Shown here: piece by piece, positions 45,628 through 54,314 of the stretch
Numbering within the stretch: the first letter of the stretch is position 1
Layout of the letters: each line of letters starts with the position of its first letter
Assembly (NCBI RefSeq): GCF_004101865.1
Contig: NZ_CP026118.1
Coordinates: 1 to 64,000 of the forward strand
Length of the DNA stretch: 64,000 nt
Direction: 5' to 3'
From: Halobacillus litoralis
GTDB taxonomy: Bacteria > Bacillota > Bacilli > Bacillales > Halobacillaceae
Made by a program: the position numbers and the translations under genes
The notes under the pieces: model-generated
What the model saw: the letters and a program-made list of their open reading frames with translations, nothing else
The model's database searches: none
What the model was told of the DNA's origin: nothing

Positions 45628-46029
45628 ATGAATAAACTTTATTCGATGTTATTGGCGTTCGTATTGGCTGTAGGAATGCTTGCAGGATGTGGAGCACAAG
45701 AAGAAGGGGACGAAGCGAATGCTACTCAAGAAGAGGCACAGGAGGTAACACTCCAAGTCGATGTTTCTAAAAATAAGGGTGAAGAAATGTTAGCTGAAGA
45801 AGAAATTACTGTAGAAGAAGGTACGACCTTGATGGAAGTGATGGAAGATAACTTTGAGGTTGAACAGACGGAAGGTTACATCAACAGCATTGAAGGAATT
45901 GCAGGGGATGACAAAGAAAAAATGGCTTGGATATATACCATCAATGGGGAAGATGCGACTGTAGGTGCGAATGAGTACGAAGTTGAAGAAGGAGACGAAA
46001 TCGTTTTTGACTACCAATCGTGGGAATGA
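45628..46029 (+). CDS. DUF4430 (transcobalamin-like) lipoprotein, probable cobalamin binder
   Basis: A 133-codon lipoprotein with signal peptide and lipobox LAGCG (lipidated Cys about residue 21). An acidic linker (EEGDEANATQEEAQE) precedes a DUF4430 domain with EGTTLMEVM, WIYTINGEDATVGANEYEVEEGDEI, the fold of the transcobalamin C-terminal domain. Riboswitch control and the ECF S-component 6 bases downstream point to surface capture of B12 or a precursor. Binding itself is inferred. Halophile-like acidity is marked. Confidence 0.82.
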   Translation: MNKLYSMLLAFVLAVGMLAGCGAQEEGDEANATQEEAQEVTLQVDVSKNKGEEMLAEEEITVEEGTTLMEVMEDNFEVEQTEGYINSIEGIAGDDKEKMAWIYTINGEDATVGANEYEVEEGDEIVFDYQSWE

Positions 46030-46035
46030 TGAGGA

Positions 46036-46548
46036 ATGAACACTTATAAACTGACACTGATAGCCATGCTTGCATCCATTGCCGTTGCAGGCAGAATGGC
46101 GCTGGCAAATATACCGAATGTCCAGCCTGTCACAGCTATTATCATCATTGCCGGCTTTTGGCTCGGACCTGCTGCCGGAATCATGATTGCCTTACTGACG
46201 ACGATTGTTTCCAACATGGTATTAGGCATGGGGTTTTGGACGATTTGGCAGATTGTTGCTTGGGCTCTGATCGGAATTTCAGCAGGAATGCTGGGTAAGT
46301 ATTGGGGCAGACTTCCTGTATGGGGCTTGTCAATCTTTGGTTTTTTCAGTGGTCTCTTTTATGGAGTTGTCCTTTCCTTGACGATGCGTGCAGCAGGACA
46401 ACCATTTTGGGCGTATTATTTAAGTGGCTTACCAATGGATATCAATCATGCCATTTCCAATACCGCATTCATATTTATTCTGTCTCCGGTCCTTGGCACA
46501 TTGTTCTATCGTTACCAAAAAAGGAATGAGATATCAAAAGCATCTTAA
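46036..46548 (+). CDS. ECF transporter S-component, probable cobalamin specificity
   Basis: A 170-codon integral membrane protein with about six helices and the ECF S-component entry AMLASIAVAGRMAL near residue 10, plus LGPAAGIMIALLTTIVSN. It has no ATPase or EcfT gene nearby, so it should dock to a shared EcfAA'T module elsewhere. Riboswitch and lipoprotein context suggest B12 (CbrT-like) uptake. It ends at the hairpin starting repeat B at 46597. Confidence 0.8.
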   Translation: MNTYKLTLIAMLASIAVAGRMALANIPNVQPVTAIIIIAGFWLGPAAGIMIALLTTIVSNMVLGMGFWTIWQIVAWALIGISAGMLGKYWGRLPVWGLSIFGFFSGLFYGVVLSLTMRAAGQPFWAYYLSGLPMDINHAISNTAFIFILSPVLGTLFYRYQKRNEISKAS

Positions 46549-46596
46549 ATTATTTTAAAGAAAAAAGGCAGGGACAAAAGAATTTTCCCGCTAGAA

Positions 46597-46625
46597 ACCC
46601 GAACGAAATTTCGTTCGGGTTTTCT
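46597..46625 (+). terminator. Terminator of the B12-uptake operon
   Basis: Stem aacccgaacgaaa / tttcgttcgggtt with almost no loop needed beyond the turn, followed by TTTCTTT. It lies about 50 bases past the S-component stop and is part of repeat B. Confidence 0.75.
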
Positions 46626-46663
46626 TTATGAAACAATAAATGCTTACGCCGCTCCGGCAACAT

Positions 46664-46826
46664 ACTTGAGGCCACTGAAAAACCTTTTCAATATAGAGGA
46701 ACTGTTAAAGTTTGTTGTTGCTTCTCACGAATCGCTTGTCGGTGGATGCTTGCCGCGGGCACGGCTTCAGCTAACGTGGTCAAGAAGATCACTTGACCAA
46801 GTGGATCTTCGGCTCGCGCTGTTCCC
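46664..46826 (+). repeat. Family A intergenic repeat, copy 3 (truncated)
   Basis: Starts atacttgaggccactgaa as copy 2 does, continues through the ACTTGACCAAG hairpin and stops at ctgttccc near 46826, where it rejoins repeat B. The right half of the A unit is missing. Confidence 0.8.
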
Positions 46827-47049
46827 CAGGAGTCTATCTATGTTGCCTACGCTCCATTTGATCCATTCCGCCCTATTGTTCGTCTTTTCCTGTGACAGTC
46901 AGTGTTTTGTCCCAGCCCCGTTCTTTTATCGTTTTCGAAGTTTTGCGCTGCATTAAGCTACCGCGCACCCGCTTGTTTTAGGTGAACTGAGTCTTTTTCA
47001 TCAGGAGCGGCAGGTTCCCTTTTTCTTTTACACATATTAAGATAGATAG

Positions 47050-47076
47050 TGTAACTTTTCCTTTACATAAAACGAC
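47050..47076 (+). promoter_or_regulatory. Autoregulatory sigma-X promoter
   Basis: -35 TGTAAC (47050-47055), 17 bases, -10 CGAC (47073-47076) is the exact sigma-X pattern known in B. subtilis. It lies 29 bases upstream of the sigX start. Confidence 0.85.
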
Positions 47077-47104
47077 TATATAGGAGACCCGGGAGGTACT
47101 AGCA

Positions 47105-47647
47105 TTGAAATCGTTCTTTGATGAACTTTATGAAAATTACCATCGTGACCTTTTTCAATTTCTTATCTACATGGTCAAAGATCGTGACCTCGCAGAAGAT
47201 CTTGTCCAAGATGTATATATTAAAGTCATAAAATCTTATGAATCATTCAGCGGCCGCAGCACTGAAAAAACCTGGTTGTTTTCCATTGCCAGACATGTAG
47301 CCATTGATCATTTCAGAAAGCAAAAACGGAAACGTAACAAAATCATGGAATTTTTTGACTGGAGTGAAAAAGGAGAACAACTCAGAGACCATGAGACATT
47401 ACCAGATGAAGTAGCCGTACAGAAAGATGAGGTCCAGCAGGTGTACAGAGCCTTGGATGAGTGTACTGTGGATCAAAGAAGTGTCATCATTTTACGGTTC
47501 ATACAAGGAATGTCGATTCAGGAAACGGCTGAAATATTAGAGTGGAGCGAAAGTAAAGTGAAAACAACTCAACATCGGGCGATGAAAGCTTTGAAGATGA
47601 TTATGGGACAAGAGGATAAAGGGGGTGGCGAACGTGAAGAAGCGTAA
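47105..47647 (+). CDS. sigX: ECF sigma factor X
   Basis: Extracytoplasmic-function sigma factor that alters cell-envelope charge in B. subtilis (for example through the dlt and pss genes). It has 180 codons. Region 2 is seen in LVQDVYIKVIKSYESFSGRSTEKTWLF and region 4 in ILRFIQGMSIQETAEILEWSESKVKTTQHRA. The TTG start at 47105 follows GGGAGG. It overlaps rsiX. Confidence 0.95.
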   Translation: MKSFFDELYENYHRDLFQFLIYMVKDRDLAEDLVQDVYIKVIKSYESFSGRSTEKTWLFSIARHVAIDHFRKQKRKRNKIMEFFDWSEKGEQLRDHETLPDEVAVQKDEVQQVYRALDECTVDQRSVIILRFIQGMSIQETAEILEWSESKVKTTQHRAMKALKMIMGQEDKGGGEREEA

Positions 47648-48860
47648 AGAAGAAGAGATTGAATCATTATTAAAAGAACTCCCTCGTGTAGAGGATCGAC
47701 AATCTAAAGAGGATTTGTACCGCAGTATCTCACCAAAACTCAATAAACAAAAACGGAAAGTGGCTCCATGGGTATTACCAACAGTTGCTTCAGCTGCAGT
47801 TGTCCTTTTAATGGCTGTCTTCATACCTGTTTTTTTCGGCAATATGAACCCTTCAACAATGGAGGAATCATCTAATGATGAACGTGCTGCATCTGAATCC
47901 TCCTCAACAGAAGAAGAAAAGGAAGATACTGGTCAGGATTCCGCTCTATCAGAGGACGAGGAAAATCATCCAGATAAGGGAGAGGAATCTTCAAAGATAC
48001 AAGAAGCAAAACCAAATGATGAAGAGGCAGTTGAGGAAGAGGCGGTTCCACCAGATGAACCTGATTCCCAAGAAGGAGAATCTATACAGGAAAGCACAAA
48101 CCTCGATTCGCTGATTATGGCTTCATCGGAATCACCAGCCCCCATTGTCGCTCATCCGGGGATGAATGCGGAAGTGATTATTCCTGTAGCCGCTTCATCA
48201 AACAACGAGGTTCCTTTTGGAGCCATGGGGTTATCAGAAAGAGTGGTTGAGGAATTGGAGTATGACGTAAATGAGGAAGAACAACGTGCGACTGTCACTT
48301 TTCCCGATCAATTCACTGTCAGCGGAAGTGCATGGGCCAAAGCAATTGTTGATAGTATCCGCTGGGAACTGGAAGCATATGAAGTGTCGACAATCGAGGT
48401 ACAGTCAGAGTCCGGCGCCCCTGTTTCACTTGGGAATTATGGTGAAGTAGAAGAGCTTCCAGTCATCAAAGAAGGAGAATACTATTACAAAGTGTATCAG
48501 TATGAGGATGCTGCTGAGCGCTTCCTAGTCCCTATCCCTGCAGCTCAAACGATTTCTTTCAAAGACGCGCTTGCTAGTATGAAAGAAAAAGGTGATGGCC
48601 TTTATGTAACGCCTGCTGTTCCAGACCACGTGAAATTTTCTTCAATCAATGAGAACGAAGGGCTGGTAACTATCCAAATCGAGCATCAAGCATGGGCGAG
48701 TGAGCAGCAACTTTTGACAATGGTCGAGGCTGTATTAGCGACAGCGAAGCAATTCGGATATGAAGAAGTACGTTTTGAAGGCATCAATGTCCGCAGGTTT
48801 TCTAGTTATGACTTAGATAATCCCATTCCAGTCCCGTCTGCAGTTAACCCTATCCGTTAA
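47634..48860 (+). CDS. rsiX: Anti-sigma-X factor RsiX
   Basis: Single-pass membrane anti-sigma factor of 408 codons. A cytoplasmic N-terminus (EEIESLLKELPRVEDRQS, residues 5-22) is followed by a helix (about 46-66), a very acidic low-complexity linker (about 72-160, rich in Glu/Asp/Ser) and a folded outside C-terminal domain. The linker looks like a halophile adaptation. The GTG at 47634 is preferred over 47625 because GGGGGTG lies 6 bases upstream. The end shows repeated GerMN-like segments. Confidence 0.9.
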   Translation: MKKRKEEEIESLLKELPRVEDRQSKEDLYRSISPKLNKQKRKVAPWVLPTVASAAVVLLMAVFIPVFFGNMNPSTMEESSNDERAASESSSTEEEKEDTGQDSALSEDEENHPDKGEESSKIQEAKPNDEEAVEEEAVPPDEPDSQEGESIQESTNLDSLIMASSESPAPIVAHPGMNAEVIIPVAASSNNEVPFGAMGLSERVVEELEYDVNEEEQRATVTFPDQFTVSGSAWAKAIVDSIRWELEAYEVSTIEVQSESGAPVSLGNYGEVEELPVIKEGEYYYKVYQYEDAAERFLVPIPAAQTISFKDALASMKEKGDGLYVTPAVPDHVKFSSINENEGLVTIQIEHQAWASEQQLLTMVEAVLATAKQFGYEEVRFEGINVRRFSSYDLDNPIPVPSAVNPIR

Positions 48861-48867
48861 TGTAATG

Positions 48868-48902
48868 AAATCCTTCCACACCAACGTGTGGGAGGATTTT
48901 CT
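48868..48902 (+). terminator. Terminator of sigX-rsiX
   Basis: A 14-bp stem aaatccttccacac (48868-48881) with gtgtgggaggattt (48886-48899), 4-base loop, one G-T mispair, then TTTT. Confidence 0.85.
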
Positions 48903-48967
48903 TTTCAATAGGTATCCAATAACTTCTCGTGTTAAAATAAGAGGGTGAGTAAAGGGGACGATAAGTG

Positions 48968-49426
48968 ATGAATAAAGAGCAATTGAGGGAAATAATATCT
49001 GATAAAATGAAATTGATCCGCGTCGAATATGGCTATACACAAAACCTTATGGCCGAGGTTTTAGGTTTATCCAAAAAAACACTAGTTCAAATTGAAAAGG
49101 AAAGGACGTTGGCAGGGTGGACGACAGTTGTCGCTGTTTGTGCACTTTTTCAAGAGAGTGAGGTCTTAAAAAGCGTCTTGGGTGATTCGCCGGTTGAAAT
49201 CGTTGAAACGATCGCCCATCAACAAGTAGAACGTCCAGGAAAGAAAACTTTGGGTGGGAAAGTATGGTGGCAGACAATTGCTGGTGGTGAAAACTTTACG
49301 TTACAACAAAACCTCATCAGTCAGCATTACCGCATCATCGATCGTAACAACCACCGCCGGTTCTCCACCATCGATCGAATGGAAGCGGAAAACCGTTTTG
49401 AAGCCATGGCAAAAAAAGAACTTTAG
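48968..49426 (+). CDS. XRE-family transcriptional regulator
   Basis: A 152-codon protein. The N-terminal HTH spans about residues 12-60 (VEYGYTQNLMAEVLGLSKKTLVQIEKER). The C-terminal half is uncharacterised and includes GGKVWWQTIAGGENF. ATG 48968 follows GGGGA by about 9 bases. It is monocistronic and convergent with fer; the target genes are unknown. Confidence 0.75.
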   Translation: MNKEQLREIISDKMKLIRVEYGYTQNLMAEVLGLSKKTLVQIEKERTLAGWTTVVAVCALFQESEVLKSVLGDSPVEIVETIAHQQVERPGKKTLGGKVWWQTIAGGENFTLQQNLISQHYRIIDRNNHRRFSTIDRMEAENRFEAMAKKEL

Positions 49427-49508
49427 AATTCGTAGAACAAAAGCGCAAGTGCCTTGCTATGCTTCGTAAAGCTTTAGTATATCTCTATCTCTGTTTTGAG
49501 CCCATATA

Positions 49509-49532
49509 GAAAGCCCCTTCATTGAAGGGGCT
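49509..49532 (-). terminator. Terminator of fer
   Basis: Stem agccccttc (49512-49520) with gaaggggct (49524-49532), ATT loop. Minus-strand T follows from the plus-strand A in tagaaag. It lies just past the fer stop. Confidence 0.75.
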
Positions 49533-49538
49533 GTGTTT

Positions 49539-49820
<282 letters not shown>

Positions 49821-49924
49821 CTAAAACAGGTGGTATTATAAAGTACAACATATATTGTAAATCGCCTCGTTGTGCATTTCAACTTGAATGACTTTACATA
49901 AAACGTTAGAAAGGAGGGGAAAAG

Positions 49925-50995
49925 GTGTTCGATTTTATTTTGAAGGTTTGTATAGAGCACTTTAAAGGGGAGCGTACGTTATCTGGAATTTATAATTTAC
50001 TAACCGGTAAAAGATCATCTCAAACGATGCAGGATGCCAAAGGCTACAATTTAGATCATTATTTCGGGATATTTCCTAGTCTGAAAAGAAATGAGTTGGA
50101 TCGACACATTGAAGAAATCCTGGATCTTCGAGAAATCTCATTAGAAAATGGAGGATTTCCTGTATTGACAGCTAAGGGAAATAAGAAACTACACGACTAT
50201 GATGGCCCTTTACTGGATTCTTTTCAAGGAATGGAGCTCCACGCTGCCATCCCTGTGTTTGAACGGAGATTGAATTTGCTCACACAAACGGCGACAAATC
50301 TACAGGCAGATATTACTTCATTTGTACCAATTATTGATGATCCGGAAGTGCAGAAGTGGGTGAAAGCGGTGTATGCCAGTGTTCAACAAAAGGTACCACA
50401 GCTTGTCCAATCGCTTCATCAGGAAATTTCTCAATTGTTAGCGGAACGTTCATCAATAGAAGCTGAGTTGTTTGCATATCGATTGTCGGGCGGTGGAGTC
50501 ATCGGTTTGACCATTGAACAGTTGCAAAATAGCTTCCAACTCACTCGTGAGGATGTTCATATATGCCTTTTTCATATGTATCACTTCCTTTTCTGCTGTG
50601 CGAAGAGAGGTCAGGATAGATATCCGGTCTTGCACCTTTGTACAAAAGGGCTGGACTCCTCTCATATGATCACCCAATCGGCTCAGAAAACCTATCAGTA
50701 TTTAAATCAAGGGTTGAGTATAGAGGAGGTCACTACATTAAGGGGATTGAAGAGGAGTACGATTCAAGATCATATCGTTGAAGCAGCGCTGGTTATCCCT
50801 CATTTTTCAATCGAACCTTTCATACACCCTGATGATGTTGATGAAATTCTCCAGAAAGCTCGCCATTTAGATACCCAGAGACTGAAGCATATCCATGAAG
50901 CCTTTGATGGTAAATATGACTATTTTGAGCTACGGCTGGCTATGGCTGGCCGTCAGACTCAGAGAAAGGAAGGATACGCCTATGACAATTCATGA
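49925..50995 (+). CDS. ypbB: Helix-turn-helix protein YpbB, partner gene of RecS
   Basis: A 356-codon protein. The conserved C-terminal HTH-like segment reads LSIEEVTTLRGLKRSTIQDHIVEAAL (about residues 265-290). It is always located in front of recS in Bacillus, here overlapping it by 14 bases. The GTG start lies behind AAAGGAGGGG. Function is unknown; a role in loading or restricting RecS is possible only by context. Confidence 0.85.
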   Translation: MFDFILKVCIEHFKGERTLSGIYNLLTGKRSSQTMQDAKGYNLDHYFGIFPSLKRNELDRHIEEILDLREISLENGGFPVLTAKGNKKLHDYDGPLLDSFQGMELHAAIPVFERRLNLLTQTATNLQADITSFVPIIDDPEVQKWVKAVYASVQQKVPQLVQSLHQEISQLLAERSSIEAELFAYRLSGGGVIGLTIEQLQNSFQLTREDVHICLFHMYHFLFCCAKRGQDRYPVLHLCTKGLDSSHMITQSAQKTYQYLNQGLSIEEVTTLRGLKRSTIQDHIVEAALVIPHFSIEPFIHPDDVDEILQKARHLDTQRLKHIHEAFDGKYDYFELRLAMAGRQTQRKEGYAYDNS

Positions 50996-52502
50996 TCTTA
51001 AGGCACCTTTGGAGAAACACTTCGGCTTTTCCGAGTTTCGTGAAGGACAGGAGATGATTATCAGAGACGTGCTGAGTGGCCAGGACGTTCTTGGTATCCT
51101 TCCTACTGGTACAGGAAAATCGCTTTGTTATCAGTTGCCTGCCAAGCTGCTGGGGGGAACGACGATCGTTGTGTCTCCATTGATTTCTCTGATGATCGAT
51201 CAGGTGAAACAATTGAAAGCGAACGGCTATAAATCTGTGACTGCTCTGAATAGTTTTATGGAGCATAATGAGAAGCGGGCTGTGATGAAGCGCTTGAATG
51301 AATATTCATTGGTTTATATATCCCCGGAAATGCTCCAAAATGAGTGGTTACAGCGAGCGCTTGAGGGAGTTGATGTTCAACTTTTCGTCATAGATGAAGC
51401 CCATTGTATTTCCCAATGGGGTCATGAATTCAGAACTGATTATTTAAAGCTCTATCAAACGATAGAAACTTTGGGAAACCCTACTGTGCTGGCTCTTAGC
51501 GCAACAGCGACGAAAGAAGTCCAGCAGGATATTATGGACAGGCTCAAACTTCCATTTATGAATCAACGGATCTATCCGATGGATAAGCGAAACATCAGTT
51601 TAGCAGTCGAGGAATATTCTTCACCGGAAGAAAAGGTAAAACGGATCATTCAGGTGCTGGAGAAAAACCAGGCTCCGACGATGATTTATTTTTCCAGCAG
51701 GCAATGGGCTGAGAGAGTGACCTGTGAGTTGAGAGAGAAACTGAATCATCGCGTCGCATTTTATCATGGAGGCATGGAGCAGACCGACCGTATGCTTGTA
51801 CAGCAGCAATTCATGAACAATCAATTGGATATCATCTGTTGTACAAGCGCTTTCGGGATGGGCGTGGATAAGCAGAACATCAGGCTTGTCATCCACTTTC
51901 ACCTTCCTCCTCAACTCGAATCGTTCATACAAGAGATTGGAAGGGCAGGGAGAGACGGAGAAACGTCGGCAAGTCTCGTATTATTCACCCCTAAGGATCA
52001 CTACCTTCCTCAAATGTTGATTCAAAGTGAGTTACCGGATAAGAGTGGTCTCTTTAAAATCATGCAGTATCTTGAATCCTTTGTAGGCACCACTCTTCCG
52101 GGTGATGAGACCATACTTGAGGATATGCAATTTTCAGAGTCTCAATGGAATTTTATCAAATTTCAATTCGAAGAAGCTGACTTAATACAAGGCCGGCTAT
52201 TGAAAGATATTCCCTCAACTTTTCAACAGAAGCTTCTCCGAATTCTTGAAGAACGCTGGATTTATAAACAGAATAAACTGACCGAGATGTTGAGATGGAT
52301 TCACCATACGAAGTGTAGAAGGGAAGAATTATACAAACCTTTCCAGGGATATATTCGTCCCCCTTATGCTCCTTGCTGTGATGTTTGTGATTTTCGTGTT
52401 AATGATCTTTCGTTTAAAGAAGACCAGGAAAAGGTACATTCTGTAACGTGGAAGGATCGTCTGCGAGTGATATTTCAGCAGGGAGGAACTTATGAAACGT
52501 AA
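50982..52502 (+). CDS. recS: RecQ-family ATP-dependent DNA helicase RecS
   Basis: A 506-codon 3'-5' helicase working in fork and recombination repair. Walker A is PTGTGKS (Gly43-Ser47), the DEAH box VIDEAHCISQWGHEFR, and QEIGRAGRDG motif VI. A C-terminal zinc site (CRREE...CCDVCDF) is present, but the HRDC domain of RecQ is absent, which fits the RecS type. ATG 50982 is the first with an AAGGAAGG RBS; the upstream in-frame segment is the ypbB shadow. It overlaps ypbD. Confidence 0.92.
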   Translation: MTIHDLKAPLEKHFGFSEFREGQEMIIRDVLSGQDVLGILPTGTGKSLCYQLPAKLLGGTTIVVSPLISLMIDQVKQLKANGYKSVTALNSFMEHNEKRAVMKRLNEYSLVYISPEMLQNEWLQRALEGVDVQLFVIDEAHCISQWGHEFRTDYLKLYQTIETLGNPTVLALSATATKEVQQDIMDRLKLPFMNQRIYPMDKRNISLAVEEYSSPEEKVKRIIQVLEKNQAPTMIYFSSRQWAERVTCELREKLNHRVAFYHGGMEQTDRMLVQQQFMNNQLDIICCTSAFGMGVDKQNIRLVIHFHLPPQLESFIQEIGRAGRDGETSASLVLFTPKDHYLPQMLIQSELPDKSGLFKIMQYLESFVGTTLPGDETILEDMQFSESQWNFIKFQFEEADLIQGRLLKDIPSTFQQKLLRILEERWIYKQNKLTEMLRWIHHTKCRREELYKPFQGYIRPPYAPCCDVCDFRVNDLSFKEDQEKVHSVTWKDRLRVIFQQGGTYET

Positions 52503-53088
52503 GGATCAAGCAGCAATCATCAAACAAATGAGTGATCAAGAGGTGACACTCCAGCTTATATTGACCCAGCTGATCATCTTGAGCATGTCGATTATCGGGA
52601 GTGTCATTTTGTTTGAATCATTCTGGGATGGGTGGATCCAACAATTTAACCTTAATATGAATCAATGGATATGGTTCGGGATTCTCCCGGGACTTATGGT
52701 TCTTCTCATCGATTATGTACTCATGTATAGTTTACCTGAACGGATGTACGATGATGGCGGTATTAATGTGAAAGTCTTCCAAAACCGTTCGATCCAGGGC
52801 ATAATCGGGATTACTTTTCTGGTTGCATTCAGTGAAGAGATGCTTTTTCGTGGTGTATTGCACACTGAGTTCGGCTACATAACAGCTAGTTTATTATTTG
52901 CGGTCATGCATATCAGGTATTTGACAAAAATCGTCCTTTTCATATCTGTCTTGTTCGTAAGTTTTTTTATTGGATATATGTTCGAGATTACCAGCAGTTT
53001 GATTGTAACGATTACGGCACACTTCATCATCGATTTAGTGTTAGCCTTTTGGATACGTTTTGGTAAATGGGGTGGGCTGAATGAGTGA
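52492..53088 (+). CDS. ypbD: CPBP (CAAX/Abi) family intramembrane protease homolog
   Basis: A 198-codon membrane protein with about five helices. The CPBP motif EEMLFRG appears near residue 123 and the second motif near ALLFAVMHIRY, giving the likely metal/catalytic Glu and His. The substrate is unknown. It overlaps recS by 11 bases and ypbE by 8, so it belongs to the ypbB-recS-ypbD-ypbE operon. Confidence 0.85.
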   Translation: MKRKDQAAIIKQMSDQEVTLQLILTQLIILSMSIIGSVILFESFWDGWIQQFNLNMNQWIWFGILPGLMVLLIDYVLMYSLPERMYDDGGINVKVFQNRSIQGIIGITFLVAFSEEMLFRGVLHTEFGYITASLLFAVMHIRYLTKIVLFISVLFVSFFIGYMFEITSSLIVTITAHFIIDLVLAFWIRFGKWGGLNE

Positions 53089-53401
53089 AAAACAAAAAGA
53101 CCAAGCAGAAAAGTTGAGGTCATATAAAGATGAAGGCGGTTATGAAGCGGAAGATTTAGATGTGCTGGACCTCCCACCGCGAAAAGACGTGCATCAGTCG
53201 AAAGCTGCAAAGACGAAGTGGAAAGTCAGCAACCTATGGATTCGATTCCTGCTAATCGCTTTTATTGTTTTGATCAGTTTGATCTTGTCCTATCCATACT
53301 GGGATGAATGGTTCAAAGGAACGTTCATGGAACCGGAGATCATTCAAGAAGAAACACCCTACCATGAAGAAATCACAGTAGAGCGTATGGGTGTGGAATA
53401 A
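53081..53401 (+). CDS. YpbE-position single-pass membrane protein without LysM
   Basis: A 106-codon protein with a charged cytoplasmic half (MSEKQKDQAEKLR...), one membrane helix (about 52-72) and a short acidic outside tail. In B. subtilis the gene at this place, ypbE, is longer and ends in a LysM wall-binding domain; here that domain is missing. It starts inside the ypbD end. Function is unknown. Confidence 0.65.
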   Translation: MSEKQKDQAEKLRSYKDEGGYEAEDLDVLDLPPRKDVHQSKAAKTKWKVSNLWIRFLLIAFIVLISLILSYPYWDEWFKGTFMEPEIIQEETPYHEEITVERMGVE

Positions 53402-53435
53402 ACGTGAGATAATGATGACTGAAGGGGGATGCCAT

Positions 53436-54005
53436 TTAATAAATCTGCTTTCTGTCTCTTTCGAATTTAAGTATCTCGACTGCTTCGCGGAACCTCTGGG
53501 AGTGAACGATTTCCCTTTCGCGTAGAAACTTAAGACTATCGTTCAAGCAAGGATCATCCGACATATTGATGATCCATTGATACGTCGCGCGGGCTTTTTC
53601 TTCTGCGGCGATGTCTTCATACAAGTCAGCGATTGGATCTCCTTTCGCTTGAATATACGAAGCGGTCCATGGAACTCCAGCGGCATTGTTATAATACAAG
53701 GCATGATCATGGTTGGCGTAATGGGCCCCAAGCCCCGCTTCTTTCATTTGTTCTGGAGTGGCATCCTTCGTCAATTTATAAATCATTGTAGCAATCATTT
53801 CGAGGTGTGCGAATTCTTCTGTGCCGATATCTGTCAGCAAACCGATCACCTTATCCGGTATACTGTATCTTTGATTCAAATAACGCAGTGCAGCAGATAA
53901 TTCTCCATCAGCACCCCCGTATTGCTCAATCAGATACTTCGCAAGTCTCGGGTTGCATTCTGACACTTTCACAGGGTATTGCAGCTTTTTTTCATAAACC
54001 CACAT
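53436..54005 (-). CDS. cotJC: Spore coat manganese catalase CotJC
   Basis: A 189-codon ferritin-like protein. Metal ligands sit in IGTEEFAHLEMIATMIY and EEKARATYQWI plus REREIVHSQRF. It is assembled in the spore inner coat and may protect it from peroxide. Its family relation to Mn-catalases is clear. Last gene of cotJABC; GGAGGGC on the minus strand precedes the ATG. Confidence 0.94.
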   Translation of the reverse strand: MWVYEKKLQYPVKVSECNPRLAKYLIEQYGGADGELSAALRYLNQRYSIPDKVIGLLTDIGTEEFAHLEMIATMIYKLTKDATPEQMKEAGLGAHYANHDHALYYNNAAGVPWTASYIQAKGDPIADLYEDIAAEEKARATYQWIINMSDDPCLNDSLKFLREREIVHSQRFREAVEILKFERDRKQIY

Positions 54006-54041
54006 AAGAGCCCTCCTTTTTCGTGTGTTATCTACTCAAAT

Positions 54042-54314
54042 TTAAAGTTGCCATGGCCAGGGGCTGTCACCCCAGTTCCAGGGGTATCCTGAGAAGCTGC
54101 CCCCAAATTGCCGGAGGGGCCCGAACTGTTTTTCATACATTGTTTTTAGATCTCTGCTTTCGACTGCAAGTTGGTTAAACTGTTGAATCGCTTGGGAATC
54201 TTGCGGATGTGTATCTAAATAAAGCGTCAATTCTACAAGTGCAAAGTCTACCATTTGAATTTTCTCCATCAGTGCATAACGATCTGCACCAGGGTTAGGC
54301 GCCTGCTTCATCAT
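54042..54314 (-). CDS. cotJB: Spore coat protein CotJB
   Basis: A 90-codon helical protein (MEKIQMVDFALVELTLYLDTHPQDSQAIQQFNQL pattern, about residues 12-45) with a Trp/Pro/Gly-rich end (GYPWNWGDSPWPW). It partners CotJA and CotJC in the coat. The start overlaps the cotJA stop by 4 bases. Confidence 0.9.
   Translation of the reverse strand: MMKQAPNPGADRYALMEKIQMVDFALVELTLYLDTHPQDSQAIQQFNQLAVESRDLKTMYEKQFGPLRQFGGSFSGYPWNWGDSPWPWQL

Larger units (their letters stand above)
46566..46919. repeat. Family B intergenic repeat, copy 1, carrying nested repeat A copy 3
   Basis: The left part (46566-46663) and right part (46827-46919) match 63363-63620. Ends are complementary (gggacaaaa at 46571, ttttgtccc at 46904-46912). 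It opens with a terminator hairpin at 46597-46625. Between them lies 46664-46826, repeat A. Apart from this, 46920-47049 shows nothing more. Confidence 0.8.
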
